A DNA stretch of 64,000 nucleotides from an uncultured Ruthenibacterium sp. (GCA_910587145.1 CAJUMH010000010.1:1-64000); one strand, 5' to 3'. Counted from the first letter of the stretch, positions 51,449 to 60,570 are shown. Made by a program: numbers and translations. Notes: a model not told the origin generated them from the letters alone.

Positions 51449-51985
51449 ATGGACGGTTTATTGATTCTTGGCGCGGGCGGCTATGGGCGTACAGTGGCGG
51501 AGGCGGCGCGGGCCGCGGGCCGCTGGAAGCGCATTGCCTTTTTGGACGACAGCCAAAAGGGGGAAAAGATCCTCGGCCGCTGTGCAAAGGTGGCGGAGTA
51601 CCGGGGCAAATATCACTACGCTTATCCGGCATTTGGCGACAACACGCTGCGCGACGACTGGCTGAAGCGGCTGGAGCGCATGGGATATGAGCTGCCGGTG
51701 CTGGCGCATCCGCGCGCGTATATCAGCCCGTCGGCGCGGCTTGCGCCCGGCGCCGTGGTGCTTGCGCTGGCCGCTGTCGGCACGAACACCGTCGTCAGCC
51801 GCGGGGCGATCGTCAATATGGGCGCCATCGTCGATCACGACTGTACGGTAGGCGCGAGCGCGCATGTTGCGCCCGGCGCAATTGTCAAGGCGGGCAATAA
51901 CATTCCCGCGCGGGTGAAGGTGGATTCCGGCCGTGTCATCGCGCGCGGTGCGGTATTTCAATTACAGGAGGAAACATATGTCTAA
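51449..51985 (+). CDS. NeuD-like sugar O-acyltransferase
   Basis: 178 residues. An N-terminal Rossmann-like part (LLILGAGGYGRTVAEAARAA) is followed by left-handed beta-helix hexapeptide repeats (SPSARLAPGAVVLALAAVGT, then GAIVDHDCTVGASAHVAPGA with the catalytic His). NeuD-type enzymes acetylate or acyl-transfer to amino sugars used in surface polysaccharide. Its stop lies within the start of the next gene (8-base overlap), which opens with a paralogous domain. Confidence 0.87.
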   Translation: MDGLLILGAGGYGRTVAEAARAAGRWKRIAFLDDSQKGEKILGRCAKVAEYRGKYHYAYPAFGDNTLRDDWLKRLERMGYELPVLAHPRAYISPSARLAPGAVVLALAAVGTNTVVSRGAIVNMGAIVDHDCTVGASAHVAPGAIVKAGNNIPARVKVDSGRVIARGAVFQLQEETYV

Positions 51986-53600
51986 GCTGCTGATCTTGGG
52001 TATGGGCGGCCTTGGCCGCATGGTGGGCGAGGTGGCCGCGGGGCTCGGCCGCTGGGAGGAGATCGCCTTTTTGGACGACGCGGTGCGCGATGCGCAGATT
52101 GTGGGCAAGTGCATGGATTACACCGTGCTTGCGCACCGGTATGAGGAAGCGATCGCCGCCTTTGGCGATAACCGTCTGCGCCTTGCGTGGACGCGCCGCC
52201 TGACGGAGGCGGGCTACCGTGTGCCGTGCATCGTGCACGCGTCGGCCGTCGTCAGCCCGTCGGTGCAGATGGGGGCGGGCTGCCTTGTGCTGCAGGGCGC
52301 GATCGTCAATCCCAATACCACGCTGGGCATGGCCTGCCTTGTAAACAGCGGCGCGCTGGTGGATCATGACAACCGGCTGGGAGACGGCGTGCATGTGAAC
52401 CTGCACGCCACCGTCAAAGCGTGGTGCGATCTGGCGCCGTGCGCCCGCACCGAGGCGGGCGAGGTGGTCTATTCCACGCGCCGGCGCATTGAGGGCGTGG
52501 AGGATCATGATCTGGAGGACGCGCTGTTCGCCTTCAAGCTGGGCGAGACGGCCAGCTATGTAAAGCCGTTCGGCTCGGGCCACATCAACGATACGTATGC
52601 CGTCTATATGTCTGTGCCGGGCGGCGACGAGCTGCGCTATGTAATCCAGCGCATCAATACCGACGTGTTTAAAAACCCGCACGACGTAATGGAGAATATT
52701 TTCGGCGTTACCGAATACCTGCGCCGCAGGATCATGGAGCGCGGCGGCGACGCCGACCGGGAAACGCTGAATTACATCAAGACAAAAACCGGCGCAAACT
52801 ATTTCGAGGATGCGGCGGGCAGCGCATGGCGCTGCTACAATTACATCCCGGATTCCGTATGCATCGAGAGCGTATCCGATCCGATGGATTTTTATCATTC
52901 GGGCAAGAGCTTTGGCGGCTTTTTGCGCGAGCTGGAGCATTATCCCGCCGATACGCTGCATGAGACGATTGAAAAATTCCACGACACGCGCAAGCGTCTG
53001 GCCGATTTTGATAAGGCCCTTGCGCGCGATGTGAAAAACCGCGCCAAAGACTGCGCGGCCGAAATCGCGTTTATCCAGCAGCGCCGCGCAGACTGCGCCG
53101 TACTGATGGACCTGCTGGAGGCGGGCAAGCTGCCGCTGCGCGTTACGCACAACGATACCAAGCTGAACAACATTCTGTTCGACGAAAAAACCGGCAATGC
53201 GCTGTGCGTGATCGATCTGGATACGATCATGCCCGGCCTTGCGCTGAACGATTACGGCGATTCCATCCGCTTTGGCGCTTCCACCGCTGCCGAGGACGAG
53301 CCGGATGCTTCCAAGGTGCACTTCGATCTGTACCTGTTCGAGCTGTACACCCGGGGCTATCTGGAAGCCGCGGGCGATGCGCTGACGGATACCGAAAAGG
53401 AATATCTGCCCTGGGGCGCGAAGCTGATGACGCTGGAATGCGGCACGCGGTTCTTAACGGACTATCTGCAGGGCGATACATATTTTAAAGTGAGCCACCC
53501 GAAGCACAACCTCGAGCGCTGCCGCACGCAGTTTAAGCTTGTGGCCGATATGGAGCGCGTTTGGGACGAGATGGCGGCCATTGTAAAAAAATACGCCTGA
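51978..53600 (+). CDS. Fusion of NeuD-like acyltransferase domain and APH/NahK-type sugar kinase
   Basis: 540 residues from the ATG at 51978 (CAGGAGG upstream). Residues 1-165 are a second NeuD-like domain (LLILGMGGLGRMVGEVAAGL; GALVDHDNRLGDGVHVNLHA). Residues about 185-540 are a choline/aminoglycoside-kinase fold: GSGHINDTYAVY as nucleotide loop, THNDTKLNNILFDE with Asp393 as catalytic base, and VIDLDTIMPG with Asp413/415 as metal ligands. GHINDTY is typical of NahK-like N-acetylhexosamine 1-kinases. The protein could both phosphorylate and acylate an amino sugar. Domain pairing not familiar to me. Confidence 0.88.
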   Translation: MSKLLILGMGGLGRMVGEVAAGLGRWEEIAFLDDAVRDAQIVGKCMDYTVLAHRYEEAIAAFGDNRLRLAWTRRLTEAGYRVPCIVHASAVVSPSVQMGAGCLVLQGAIVNPNTTLGMACLVNSGALVDHDNRLGDGVHVNLHATVKAWCDLAPCARTEAGEVVYSTRRRIEGVEDHDLEDALFAFKLGETASYVKPFGSGHINDTYAVYMSVPGGDELRYVIQRINTDVFKNPHDVMENIFGVTEYLRRRIMERGGDADRETLNYIKTKTGANYFEDAAGSAWRCYNYIPDSVCIESVSDPMDFYHSGKSFGGFLRELEHYPADTLHETIEKFHDTRKRLADFDKALARDVKNRAKDCAAEIAFIQQRRADCAVLMDLLEAGKLPLRVTHNDTKLNNILFDEKTGNALCVIDLDTIMPGLALNDYGDSIRFGASTAAEDEPDASKVHFDLYLFELYTRGYLEAAGDALTDTEKEYLPWGAKLMTLECGTRFLTDYLQGDTYFKVSHPKHNLERCRTQFKLVADMERVWDEMAAIVKKYA

Positions 53601-53621
53601 TCGGCCCTGCGGCATAAAAAA

Positions 53622-53650
53622 TCCCCGTTCGCCGGTCTGGCGAACGGGGA
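53622..53650. terminator. Bidirectional terminator
   Basis: A 12-base stem (TCCCCGTTCGCC and complement) with a 5-base loop, between the fusion kinase gene and spoIIID, which converge. A/T-rich flanks on both sides. Confidence 0.85.
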
Positions 53651-53655
53651 ATGTT

Positions 53656-53931
53656 CTATTTTACGTGCGAAAGCGTCCGTTTTGCCTCCGGGTGGTACTT
53701 CTGCCTTGTGGCTGCGCCGCCGCGCAGGTGGCGCTCCTCCTTATTCTGCTGCAGCACCCGCCGCACGCCGTTGTACAGCGCGCGATTTTGCCGTTTTAGG
53801 CGCTGTGTCAGATCTTTATGTACGGTCGATTTGCTGATGCCGAATTGCTGTGCGGCGCTGCGCACGGTAGCGCCCGTTTCCACCACATACTGCCCCAGCG
53901 CGACGGCGCGCTCTTCCGGATTCCCTTTCAT
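53656..53931 (-). CDS. spoIIID: Sporulation transcriptional regulator SpoIIID
   Basis: 91 residues from the ATG at 53931. HTH in RSAAQQFGISKSTVHKDLTQ, then RLKRQNRALYNGVRRVLQQN and a basic tail. This matches SpoIIID, the mother-cell regulator that follows sigma-E during spore formation. It shows that the organism belongs to a spore-forming lineage. Confidence 0.93.
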   Translation of the reverse strand: MKGNPEERAVALGQYVVETGATVRSAAQQFGISKSTVHKDLTQRLKRQNRALYNGVRRVLQQNKEERHLRGGAATRQKYHPEAKRTLSHVK

Positions 53932-54011
53932 GCACACACCACTCCCCATGCGGGCGTATGCCCGCGTGTCTGGTGCATGTATATGCCGGGTGCAAACAGA
54001 TTATGTGCCGT

Positions 54012-54458
54012 TTAGCGCGCTCGTACCATTTCCAGTTCATACAAAGCGGCATTCAAAGGCTTTTGGTCTCCTGACTCCTGAAATCCATGCCTTTTATAAA
54101 ATCGACGGGCGCCCTCATTAATATTCAGCACCCAAAGCGTCGGGATTCCGGCGCACATCGCAACCGCATATTTCAAAAGTCGTTCACCGTATCGTTTATT
54201 CTGTTCTTCTGGCAGGACATACAGGTTTTCTATCAGATTTTTATAGACAGAAACAATACCGACGGGCTTTCTGTCGATCAGCATGAACAGCTTTTTTCCG
54301 GCAGCCATTTCTCTGCGCAGATATTCTTTCTGTGTGGTGGGCGTATGTGTTTTTATAAATGCTTCGGAACAAAATCCTCTGTGAGATGCTTTCCAGCTTT
54401 CCGCATGAATGAGCCCCGCCTGTAGGATGTTTTTTTCGTTCACCTCGACAAATTGCAT
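54012..54458 (-). CDS. GNAT family N-acetyltransferase
   Basis: 148 residues. ENLYVLPEEQNKRYGERLLK is the acetyl-CoA-binding motif A, followed by LWVLNINEGARRFYKRHGFQ, the last motif of GNATs. Substrate unknown. Base composition is richer in A/T than its neighbours, which suggests recent gain. Single gene. Confidence 0.85.
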   Translation of the reverse strand: MQFVEVNEKNILQAGLIHAESWKASHRGFCSEAFIKTHTPTTQKEYLRREMAAGKKLFMLIDRKPVGIVSVYKNLIENLYVLPEEQNKRYGERLLKYAVAMCAGIPTLWVLNINEGARRFYKRHGFQESGDQKPLNAALYELEMVRAR

Positions 54459-54585
54459 CTTGGTTTCCTTTCCAATGCCCGAGGTCTTGCTTTTTCCCTC
54501 GTCGGCATTCCGTTTCGATTGTCATATCCATGATAGGTGTATTCAATTGAGCCTTTCCCGATTCGACGGACAGTGATCGGTGCTT

Positions 54586-55428
54586 TTACGCTTCATCGAT
54601 ATACATGCCGCGCAAAAGGGCAATCTCCCGGGCCCAGCCCGCGTCGTCGTTGGGCGTTTCCAGAATCAGCGGCAGATCGCGCAGCGCCGGATGGTTGACG
54701 ATGCGCCGGAACGCCTCGAGACCGATGTGCCCCGCGCCGATCTGCGCGTGACGGTCCTTGTGCGCGCCCAGCGGATTCATGCTGTCGTTCAGATGCACGG
54801 CCTTCAGGCGGCCAAGGCCGATCGTTTTGTCAAACTGCGCCAGCACGCCGTCCAGATCGTTTACAATGTCGTACCCGGCGTCCCACACGTGGCAGGTATC
54901 GAGGCACACGCCCATTTTGTCCGCGCATGCAACGCCGTCCAAAATGGCGCGCAGTTCTTCAAAGCTGCGGCCCACCTCGCTGCCCTTTCCGGCCATTGTC
55001 TCAAGCAGAACGGTGGTATGCTGCTCCGGCGTCAACACGTCGTTCAGCTGTGCGGTGATGAAGGCAATGCCCGCTTCGGCGCCCTGCCCAACATGGCTGC
55101 CGGGATGAAAATTGTAAAGGTTGCCGGGCGTATGCTCCAGACGGGCCAGATCCTCGCGCATCATCGTGCGCGCAAATTCGCGCAGGTGCGCGTCTGCCGC
55201 ACAGGCGTTCATGGTATAGGGCGCGTGCGCCACCAGCGGGCCAGTAACGCCATTCGTTCCGGCCTCGGCCAGAAACGCGGCGATATCGGCTTCGTCCAGC
55301 GCCTTGGCGCTGCCGCCGCGCGGGTTGCGTGTGAAAAACGCGAACGTATTCGCGCCCAGCCGGTGCGCCTGCCGCCCCATTGCGGCGTAGCCTTTTGCGG
55401 CAGAAATGTGGCTTCCGATCCTGATCAT
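54586..55428 (-). CDS. nfo: Endonuclease IV (AP endonuclease)
   Basis: 280 residues from the ATG at 55428. TIM-barrel text with zinc ligands: HAPYTMNACAADAHL, NFHPGSHVGQGAEAGI, LLETMAGKGSEVG, VCLDTCHVWDAGYD, VHLNDSMNPLGAHKDRHAQI and ILETPNDD. It cuts the backbone 5' to abasic sites in base excision repair. Divergent from an AlkD-type glycosylase gene, 54 bases apart. Confidence 0.96.
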   Translation of the reverse strand: MIRIGSHISAAKGYAAMGRQAHRLGANTFAFFTRNPRGGSAKALDEADIAAFLAEAGTNGVTGPLVAHAPYTMNACAADAHLREFARTMMREDLARLEHTPGNLYNFHPGSHVGQGAEAGIAFITAQLNDVLTPEQHTTVLLETMAGKGSEVGRSFEELRAILDGVACADKMGVCLDTCHVWDAGYDIVNDLDGVLAQFDKTIGLGRLKAVHLNDSMNPLGAHKDRHAQIGAGHIGLEAFRRIVNHPALRDLPLILETPNDDAGWAREIALLRGMYIDEA

Positions 55429-55482
55429 AAAAGAGCCGTCCTTTCCGAAAAAAAGCCTGAAGGTGGTTTGGAGGGAACAACG

Positions 55483-56217
55483 ATGCAAAAGTTCAAAGAA
55501 CCGATCACGGCGCGCGGCGTGCGCGCAGAGCTGGCCCGCATGGCCGAGCCGGAATACGCGGCCTTTGCCGGAAGGCTGCTGCCCGGCGTGGACGATCTGC
55601 TGGGCGTGCGTTTGCCGAAGCTGCGCGCCCTTGCGCGCCGTCTGGCCCGGGGAGACTGGGCGGCATACCTTGCGGCGGCCGAAAGCGGCACGTTTGAGGA
55701 GCGCATGCTGCAGGGCATGGTGATCGGTTCTCTGGACGCGCCCGCAAAAGAGGTGCTTGCGTGCGTGGCCGCCTTTCTCCCCAAGATCGACAACTGGTCG
55801 GTGTGCGACAGCTTTTGCAGCGGCCTCAAGCTTGCGCGCGCCGAGCCGGAGCGCGTATGGGATTTTTTAATGCCCCTTTTGCACGATGCGCGCCCTTACG
55901 CCGTGCGCTTTGCGGTGGTGATGCTGCTGCTTTACTACATCGACGAGGCGCATTTGCCGGCGGTGCTGGAGTGCCTTGCCCGCGTGCGCCATGAGGCGTA
56001 TCCCGTAAAAATGGCCGTGGCGTGGGCGGCATCCATGTGCTATGCGGCCTTCCCGCGCGAGACGCTGCAATGGCTGCAGAGCATGCCGCTGGACGCAGAG
56101 ACACACCGCAAAACGATCCGCAAGATCTGCGAATCGCGCCGGGTGGATGCGGCCGAAAAGCAGCGGGTCAAACAGCTGGCGTGGAGCGAAGCGCTGCATC
56201 TGCAGCGCCCCCTGTAA
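55483..56217 (+). CDS. DNA alkylation repair protein, AlkD-type HEAT-repeat glycosylase
   Basis: 244 residues from the ATG at 55483 (GGAGGG upstream). All-helical HEAT-like repeats with the family text GVRLPKLRALARRLARGDW, FLPKIDNWSVCDSFCSGLKL and KMAVAWAASMCYAAFPRETL. AlkD enzymes remove N3- and N7-alkyl purines and leave abasic sites, the substrate of Nfo next door. The next gene is an alkyltransferase. Confidence 0.9.
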   Translation: MQKFKEPITARGVRAELARMAEPEYAAFAGRLLPGVDDLLGVRLPKLRALARRLARGDWAAYLAAAESGTFEERMLQGMVIGSLDAPAKEVLACVAAFLPKIDNWSVCDSFCSGLKLARAEPERVWDFLMPLLHDARPYAVRFAVVMLLLYYIDEAHLPAVLECLARVRHEAYPVKMAVAWAASMCYAAFPRETLQWLQSMPLDAETHRKTIRKICESRRVDAAEKQRVKQLAWSEALHLQRPL

Positions 56218-56251
56218 TGAACAGACCAACAGAAACAGGATGTGAAAAGCC

Positions 56252-56581
56252 ATGGCAAACGCGTTTACCAAACGTATTTACGAGGTGGTGCGGCAGATCC
56301 CGCGCGGATATGTCGCCTCCTATGGACAGATAGCGGCGCTGGCGGGCAACCCGCGCGGGGCGCGGGGCGTTGGCTTTGCACTGCACCGCAACCCGCAGCC
56401 GGGAGAGATCCCCTGCCATCGCGTTGTGTTCCAAGACGGCAGCCTGTGCGGCGGCTTCGCGTTTGGCGGCGAGGGCGCGCAGCGCGCGCTGCTTGCGGAC
56501 GAGGGCGTGGTGTTTTTGCCGGACGGCCGCGTCGATCTGCAAAAATGCGCGTGGCTCGGCGCGCCGCGCGCCCGGGAATGA
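56252..56581 (+). CDS. Short MGMT-family DNA alkyltransferase
   Basis: 109 residues, only the DNA-binding methyltransferase domain. YEVVRQIPRGYVASYGQIAA is the usual start and EIPCHRVVFQDGSL holds Cys55. Alkyltransferase-like proteins often have Trp here, but this one keeps Cys, so it could be active. It follows the AlkD-type gene by 34 bases and converges on the HD gene. Confidence 0.88.
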   Translation: MANAFTKRIYEVVRQIPRGYVASYGQIAALAGNPRGARGVGFALHRNPQPGEIPCHRVVFQDGSLCGGFAFGGEGAQRALLADEGVVFLPDGRVDLQKCAWLGAPRARE

Positions 56582-56669
56582 TGCGGACGGCGGGTTTGCC
56601 GGGGCGTTGGCCATTGCCGCGCGGCAAGCCTGCCGGGGCTTTGGCCATCAGGGCGCGTTTAAAAAAACT

Positions 56670-57242
56670 TTACAGCGCCTCCATCTGCGCCGCGATGTCT
56701 GCTTCTGCGGCGCGCATGGCGCGCAGCGTCAGCTCCAGCAGCTTGTCCAGCTCCCAGCCGAGGCGTTCGGCGCCCTGCCGGATGACATCGCGCGAGCAGC
56801 CGGCGGCGAATTTTTTATCCTTAAATTTCTTTTTCAGGCTGGAAAGCTCCATATCCTGCACGCTTTTCGAGGGGCGCATCAGCGCCGCCGCGCCCACAAG
56901 GCCCGTCAGCTCGTCTGCCGCGAACAGCACCTTTTCCATTTCATGCTGCGGCTCTACATCGCTGCAAAGGCCGTAGCCATGGCTGCACACAGCGTGCACA
57001 AACGCCTCGTCTGCGCCGATCTCGGCCAGCAGCTCCGGCGCTTTTTTGCAATGCTGTTCAGGCCATTGCTCAAAATCTACATCGTGCAAAAGCCCCACCA
57101 GCGCCCAGAAATCGGCCTCCTTGGCGTAGCCCAGCTCGTTTGCGTACCAGCGCATTACAGCCTCCACCGTAAATGCGTGCTGCAAATGGAACGGCTCGTG
57201 GTTATACTTTTTCAGCAGGGAAAATGCTTCTTCGCGTGTCAT
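56670..57242 (-). CDS. HD-domain protein, putative hydrolase
   Basis: 190 residues from the ATG at 57242 (GGAG upstream). HLQHAFTVEAVMRWYA and ALVGLLHDVDFEQWPEQHCK give the H...HD metal site, then HAVCSHGYG and ADELTGLVGAA. Similar proteins are annotated as HD phosphohydrolases of unknown substrate. Confidence 0.85.
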   Translation of the reverse strand: MTREEAFSLLKKYNHEPFHLQHAFTVEAVMRWYANELGYAKEADFWALVGLLHDVDFEQWPEQHCKKAPELLAEIGADEAFVHAVCSHGYGLCSDVEPQHEMEKVLFAADELTGLVGAAALMRPSKSVQDMELSSLKKKFKDKKFAAGCSRDVIRQGAERLGWELDKLLELTLRAMRAAEADIAAQMEAL

Positions 57243-57396
57243 GCGTCTGGCTCCTTTTGTACAATTTGTATTTTTGCAATAAGATAATACGAATGACATA
57301 TAGTGCATACAGCGCGCCCGGAGGCGCTCTGAACAGCCCCTCTTTGCCTTTCGACAGCTTGCCGCGCCGGACGGCGGCAAAAGAAAAATCGCCCTT

Positions 57397-57447
57397 TTTA
57401 CAGGAGAAGGGGAGCTTTACAGGAGAAGGGGAGCTTTTACGGGAGAA
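57397..57447. repeat. Tandem 19-base repeat
   Basis: TTTACAGGAGAAGGGGAGC occurs twice in tandem and a partial third copy follows. It lies in the gap between the HD and aldehyde dehydrogenase genes. No gene there. Confidence 0.75.
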
Positions 57448-57484
57448 AGCCTTTTTCGCGGCCAGTCTCCCCCAAAAAGCCGGC

Positions 57485-58855
57485 CTACCGCAGAAACCTC
57501 CGCAAAAGCGCTTCGTTTTCCGGTGTGTACGGCTGATAGCGGATGCCGAGATCGATCCAGTTCGCCTTGCGCACAATGCTCTTATAATGGGTGAACGTAT
57601 CAAAGCTGTGCTTGCCGTGATAGCTGCCGATGCCGCTTTCGCCCACGCCGCCGAAGGCCATATCGCTGGTGGCAAGATGGATGACGGTGTCGTTTACACA
57701 GCCGCCGCCAAAGCTGCAGCCGCGCAGCACGCGCCGTTCGGCGGCCCGATCTGTGGTAAAGAGATACAGCGCCAGCGGCTTCGGCCGTGCGTTTACAAAC
57801 CGCATGGCCTCTTCCGGTGTGCCGCAGGGGAGCACCGGAAGGATGGGGCCGAAGATCTCCTCCTGCATCACGGGGCTTTCAGGCGATACATCGGCCAGCA
57901 CCGTGGGTGCGATCTGCAGCGTTTCGGCGCGCCCCTCGCCGCCGCACACCACGCGGCCGCTTTGCATCAGGCCCATCAGGCGCCGGTAATGCCGCTCGTT
58001 TACGATGCGTCCGTAATCCGGGTTTTCCAGCGGCTGTTCGCCGAACTGCTCCGCAATTTCCTGCCGCACCAACTCCAGCAGCTCGTCATGCACCGAGCGC
58101 TGCACCAGAACATAGTCCGGAGCAACGCAGGTTTGTCCGGCGTTCAGATATTTGCCGAATACCAGCCGCCGTGCGGCCAGCGCAAGATCGGCTGTTTCGT
58201 CAATGATGCAGGGGCTTTTGCCGCCCAGCTCCAGCGTAACGGGCGTGGGCCAGCGCGCGGCCTTTTCCATCACGAGCCTGCCCACCGCTACGCTGCCCGT
58301 GAAGAAGACCGAATCGAATTTCTGCTCCAAAAGGGCCTCGTTTTCGGCGTGGCCGCCCTCCACTACGGCAATATATTCCGGCGCGAAGCAGCTTTCCAGC
58401 AGCTCCTTCAGCACGCGGCTGGTGGCAGGGGCATAGGCGCTGGGCTTTACCACGGCGCAGCAGCCCGCCGCAATGGCGCCCACGAGCGGGTCCAGCGAGA
58501 GCAGCACGGGGTAATTCCACGGGCTCATCACAAGCGAGACACCCAGCGGCTCGGGTACAACAAAGCTTTGCGCCGAAAACTGCGCCAGCGGCGTTTTGGC
58601 GCGGCGCGGGCGCATCAGCCGCGCAAGGTTTTTAAGCATGTAGTCGATCTCGCCGAGAACGAGCCCCACCTCGCACATATAGCCCTCAAAGGCCGATTTG
58701 TGCAGATCGGCGTGCAAAGCGGCGCAGAGCTCCTCCTCACGGGCGGCAACGGCGCCGCGCAGCGTTTTCAGCGCGTGGCGGCGCCAGGCGGCGGTGCGTG
58801 TTTTTTCGGTGGCAAAAAAGGCGCGCTGCGCCGCAACAATGGCTTCCGGCTGCAT
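57485..58855 (-). CDS. Aldehyde dehydrogenase, class 3-like
   Basis: 456 residues from the ATG at 58855 (GGAAAGGAAG upstream). SPWNYPVLLSLDPLVGAIAA is the cofactor loop, FTGSVAVGRLV the Gly motif, TLELGGKSPCI holds the general-base Glu, and YLNAGQTCVAPDYVLV the nucleophile Cys. It oxidises aldehydes to acids with NAD(P)+. It resembles the fatty-aldehyde type by the C-terminal SGIGSYHGKHSFDTFTHYK. Single gene. Confidence 0.94.
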   Translation of the reverse strand: MQPEAIVAAQRAFFATEKTRTAAWRRHALKTLRGAVAAREEELCAALHADLHKSAFEGYMCEVGLVLGEIDYMLKNLARLMRPRRAKTPLAQFSAQSFVVPEPLGVSLVMSPWNYPVLLSLDPLVGAIAAGCCAVVKPSAYAPATSRVLKELLESCFAPEYIAVVEGGHAENEALLEQKFDSVFFTGSVAVGRLVMEKAARWPTPVTLELGGKSPCIIDETADLALAARRLVFGKYLNAGQTCVAPDYVLVQRSVHDELLELVRQEIAEQFGEQPLENPDYGRIVNERHYRRLMGLMQSGRVVCGGEGRAETLQIAPTVLADVSPESPVMQEEIFGPILPVLPCGTPEEAMRFVNARPKPLALYLFTTDRAAERRVLRGCSFGGGCVNDTVIHLATSDMAFGGVGESGIGSYHGKHSFDTFTHYKSIVRKANWIDLGIRYQPYTPENEALLRRFLR

Positions 58856-59467
58856 AAAACCGCTTCCTTTCCAATATTTCAAATCATAAAAGCTGGCTTG
58901 CGCGGGGGCATGCCCGCAAAACAGGGCAAGCGCAGTTCCTCGTGTGCGCCGGGAAAGACCGGCGCGCACAGGCGCTTCGCTCCCTTTGCGCCGAAGCAAT
59001 ATCATTGTATCACGCGCAAAAAAAAATAACAACTGCAAAAAGCAGCACGCGAATGTCCGAACGCGCGCTTTTTAACAGGGGCCGGCGTTTCATCACGCGA
59101 TAAAACGCCCCTTGTAACAGGTTTTATCTTTTCATGCTTTTCACGAGACTTTCCAAAAAAGCAACGCGCAGCGGGCGCTTGCGGGCGGCATAGCGGTGTT
59201 TTGGAAGCGTTCTTGTTCGGGCCTTTCCGCTTTTTTACGGGACTTGCCGTTTGCCGAAAAGTGTAGTATAATGTGGGGTACAGTATCATAAGCCATGCCA
59301 TGATCCCGAAAGCGCCGCTTCAAACGCCAAAACGGTGTGCAAAGACCGGCCCAAAGGCTTTTGACCGGCAGGACGGTCGGACAGAACATCCAAACGCCGT
59401 TTTGCGCGCGGGCAGAGCTTTTCCGGCACGTTTTGCGGGAGACTCATTCATCCAGGAGGCGACCCAA
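58856..59467. other. Gene-free region upstream of the zinc-ribbon gene
   Basis: 612 bases with no convincing gene. It holds an imperfect hairpin at about 59077-59118 and the promoter at 59244-59272. The stretch between that promoter and the TTG start is open in frame but has no ribosome site before 59453. Confidence 0.5.
59244..59272 (+). promoter_or_regulatory. Promoter of the zinc-ribbon protein gene
   Basis: TTGCCG (59244-59249), 17 bases, TATAAT (59267-59272). It leaves a leader of about 190 bases. Confidence 0.75.
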
Positions 59468-60463
59468 TTGGCACAGAAATTTACGCCGCTTGCGCAATCG
59501 CGCGCGAGTTATTATTGTAAGGGCAGCCCCGTGCATTTTGTGCGCGTGGAGCTGTTCCGCATGGAGGGCACGGGCGACACGGTCGTAACGCTCACCTTCA
59601 AAAATCTGTTTTCCCGGCCGCTGGTCTCGTTCACGGCCTATTTTCGCTGCAAAAACAAATACGGCGAGATCGTGGTGGAGGATTCCTTCACCTACGACGA
59701 CGTCTATGCCAATGAGGGCGATTGCTTTGGCTGCGACGACGCGGTGTTTGTCAGCGACGAGCCGCTGGGCAGCGTGGAGGTGCGCCTTGGCTCGGTGACG
59801 TATGACGATGGGGCGCCGCACGATTTGCGCCGCTGCACTGCCGTGGCGCTGCCGCCGCTGCGGCCGCTGCCGCAGCGCGAGCGCAGCGCGCTGTGCCGCG
59901 CGCTGCATACGGAGGACGCGGATTATTACCCCGAGGAGGCCGAGGACGGATGGCGCTGCACCTGCGGCGCGTTCAACTACAACGCCGGACAGGGCATCTG
60001 CTTTTGCAGCGAATGCGGCATGGAAAAGGCGATGCTGCAGTCGGCTCTGCGGCAGGTACAGCAGGCGGTTGAGCCGCCGCAGCCGCAGTATGACGCGGGC
60101 ATGCAGTATCTGCCCGTGCGCGACGAGGAGCCTGAGAACGACCCATACGGCAGCTCGGGCTATGACCGCATCGATTATTCCATGGGCGCGGCGGGCGGCC
60201 GCGTGCTGCGCGGTGTACCGGAGCGCGGAGCGGGCCAAACCGGCGCGTCTGCACTCTACGGGATGCCCGGGCAGGAGGGCCGCGGCGGCATGCCGCCGGT
60301 GCCCGCGCGCACGGCCAACGACACGCCTGCCGGGGACGGGGCCGTCTCGATCATGAAGGATTCCACGGCCGATTTCATCCTGCGGGCGCTGCCGTTCTGG
60401 ACGCTGGCGGCCGTCGGTGTCTTCACTGTTTGCGCGGTGCTTGCGGCGCAGCTTTTGCGGTAA
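59468..60463 (+). CDS. Zinc-ribbon membrane protein of unknown function
   Basis: 331 residues from a TTG at 59468, chosen because AGGAGG lies at 59453-59458; an ATG at 59273 would overlap the promoter. An N-terminal beta domain (YYCKGSPVHFVRVELFRMEG onward, to about 125) is followed by a zinc ribbon, CTCGAFNYNAGQGICFCSEC, near 165-185. Then come a polar linker and one C-terminal membrane helix (about 305-328). The bulk is probably cytoplasmic, tail-anchored. No enzyme motif seen. Confidence 0.75.
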   Translation: MAQKFTPLAQSRASYYCKGSPVHFVRVELFRMEGTGDTVVTLTFKNLFSRPLVSFTAYFRCKNKYGEIVVEDSFTYDDVYANEGDCFGCDDAVFVSDEPLGSVEVRLGSVTYDDGAPHDLRRCTAVALPPLRPLPQRERSALCRALHTEDADYYPEEAEDGWRCTCGAFNYNAGQGICFCSECGMEKAMLQSALRQVQQAVEPPQPQYDAGMQYLPVRDEEPENDPYGSSGYDRIDYSMGAAGGRVLRGVPERGAGQTGASALYGMPGQEGRGGMPPVPARTANDTPAGDGAVSIMKDSTADFILRALPFWTLAAVGVFTVCAVLAAQLLR

Positions 60464-60484
60464 TGCGTTTGTTGCTTTTTTTGC

Positions 60485-60514
60485 TTGCAAATCCCTTTGC
60501 AAATCGGTTACAAT
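60485..60514 (+). promoter_or_regulatory. Promoter of the topoisomerase operon
   Basis: TTGCAA (60485-60490), 18 bases, TACAAT (60509-60514). Confidence 0.55.
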
Positions 60515-60535
60515 AGTAAAAAGCAGAAGACAGGG

Positions 60536-60570
60536 CCGCCGCACGGGGCAGAGGCTGCCCGGTGCGGCGG
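60536..60570 (+). other. Strong GC hairpin in the topoisomerase leader
   Basis: A 16-base stem (CCGCCGCACGGGGCAG and near-complement, one mismatch) with a 3-base loop, about 200 bases before the topoisomerase B start. No T-run follows. It may be a leader structure or the end of the preceding transcript. Confidence 0.6.

Noticed and set aside
54580..55482. Plus-strand open frame running into the AlkD-type gene
   Set aside because: The stretch before 55483 is antisense to nfo; the AlkD family start with a ribosome site is at 55483.
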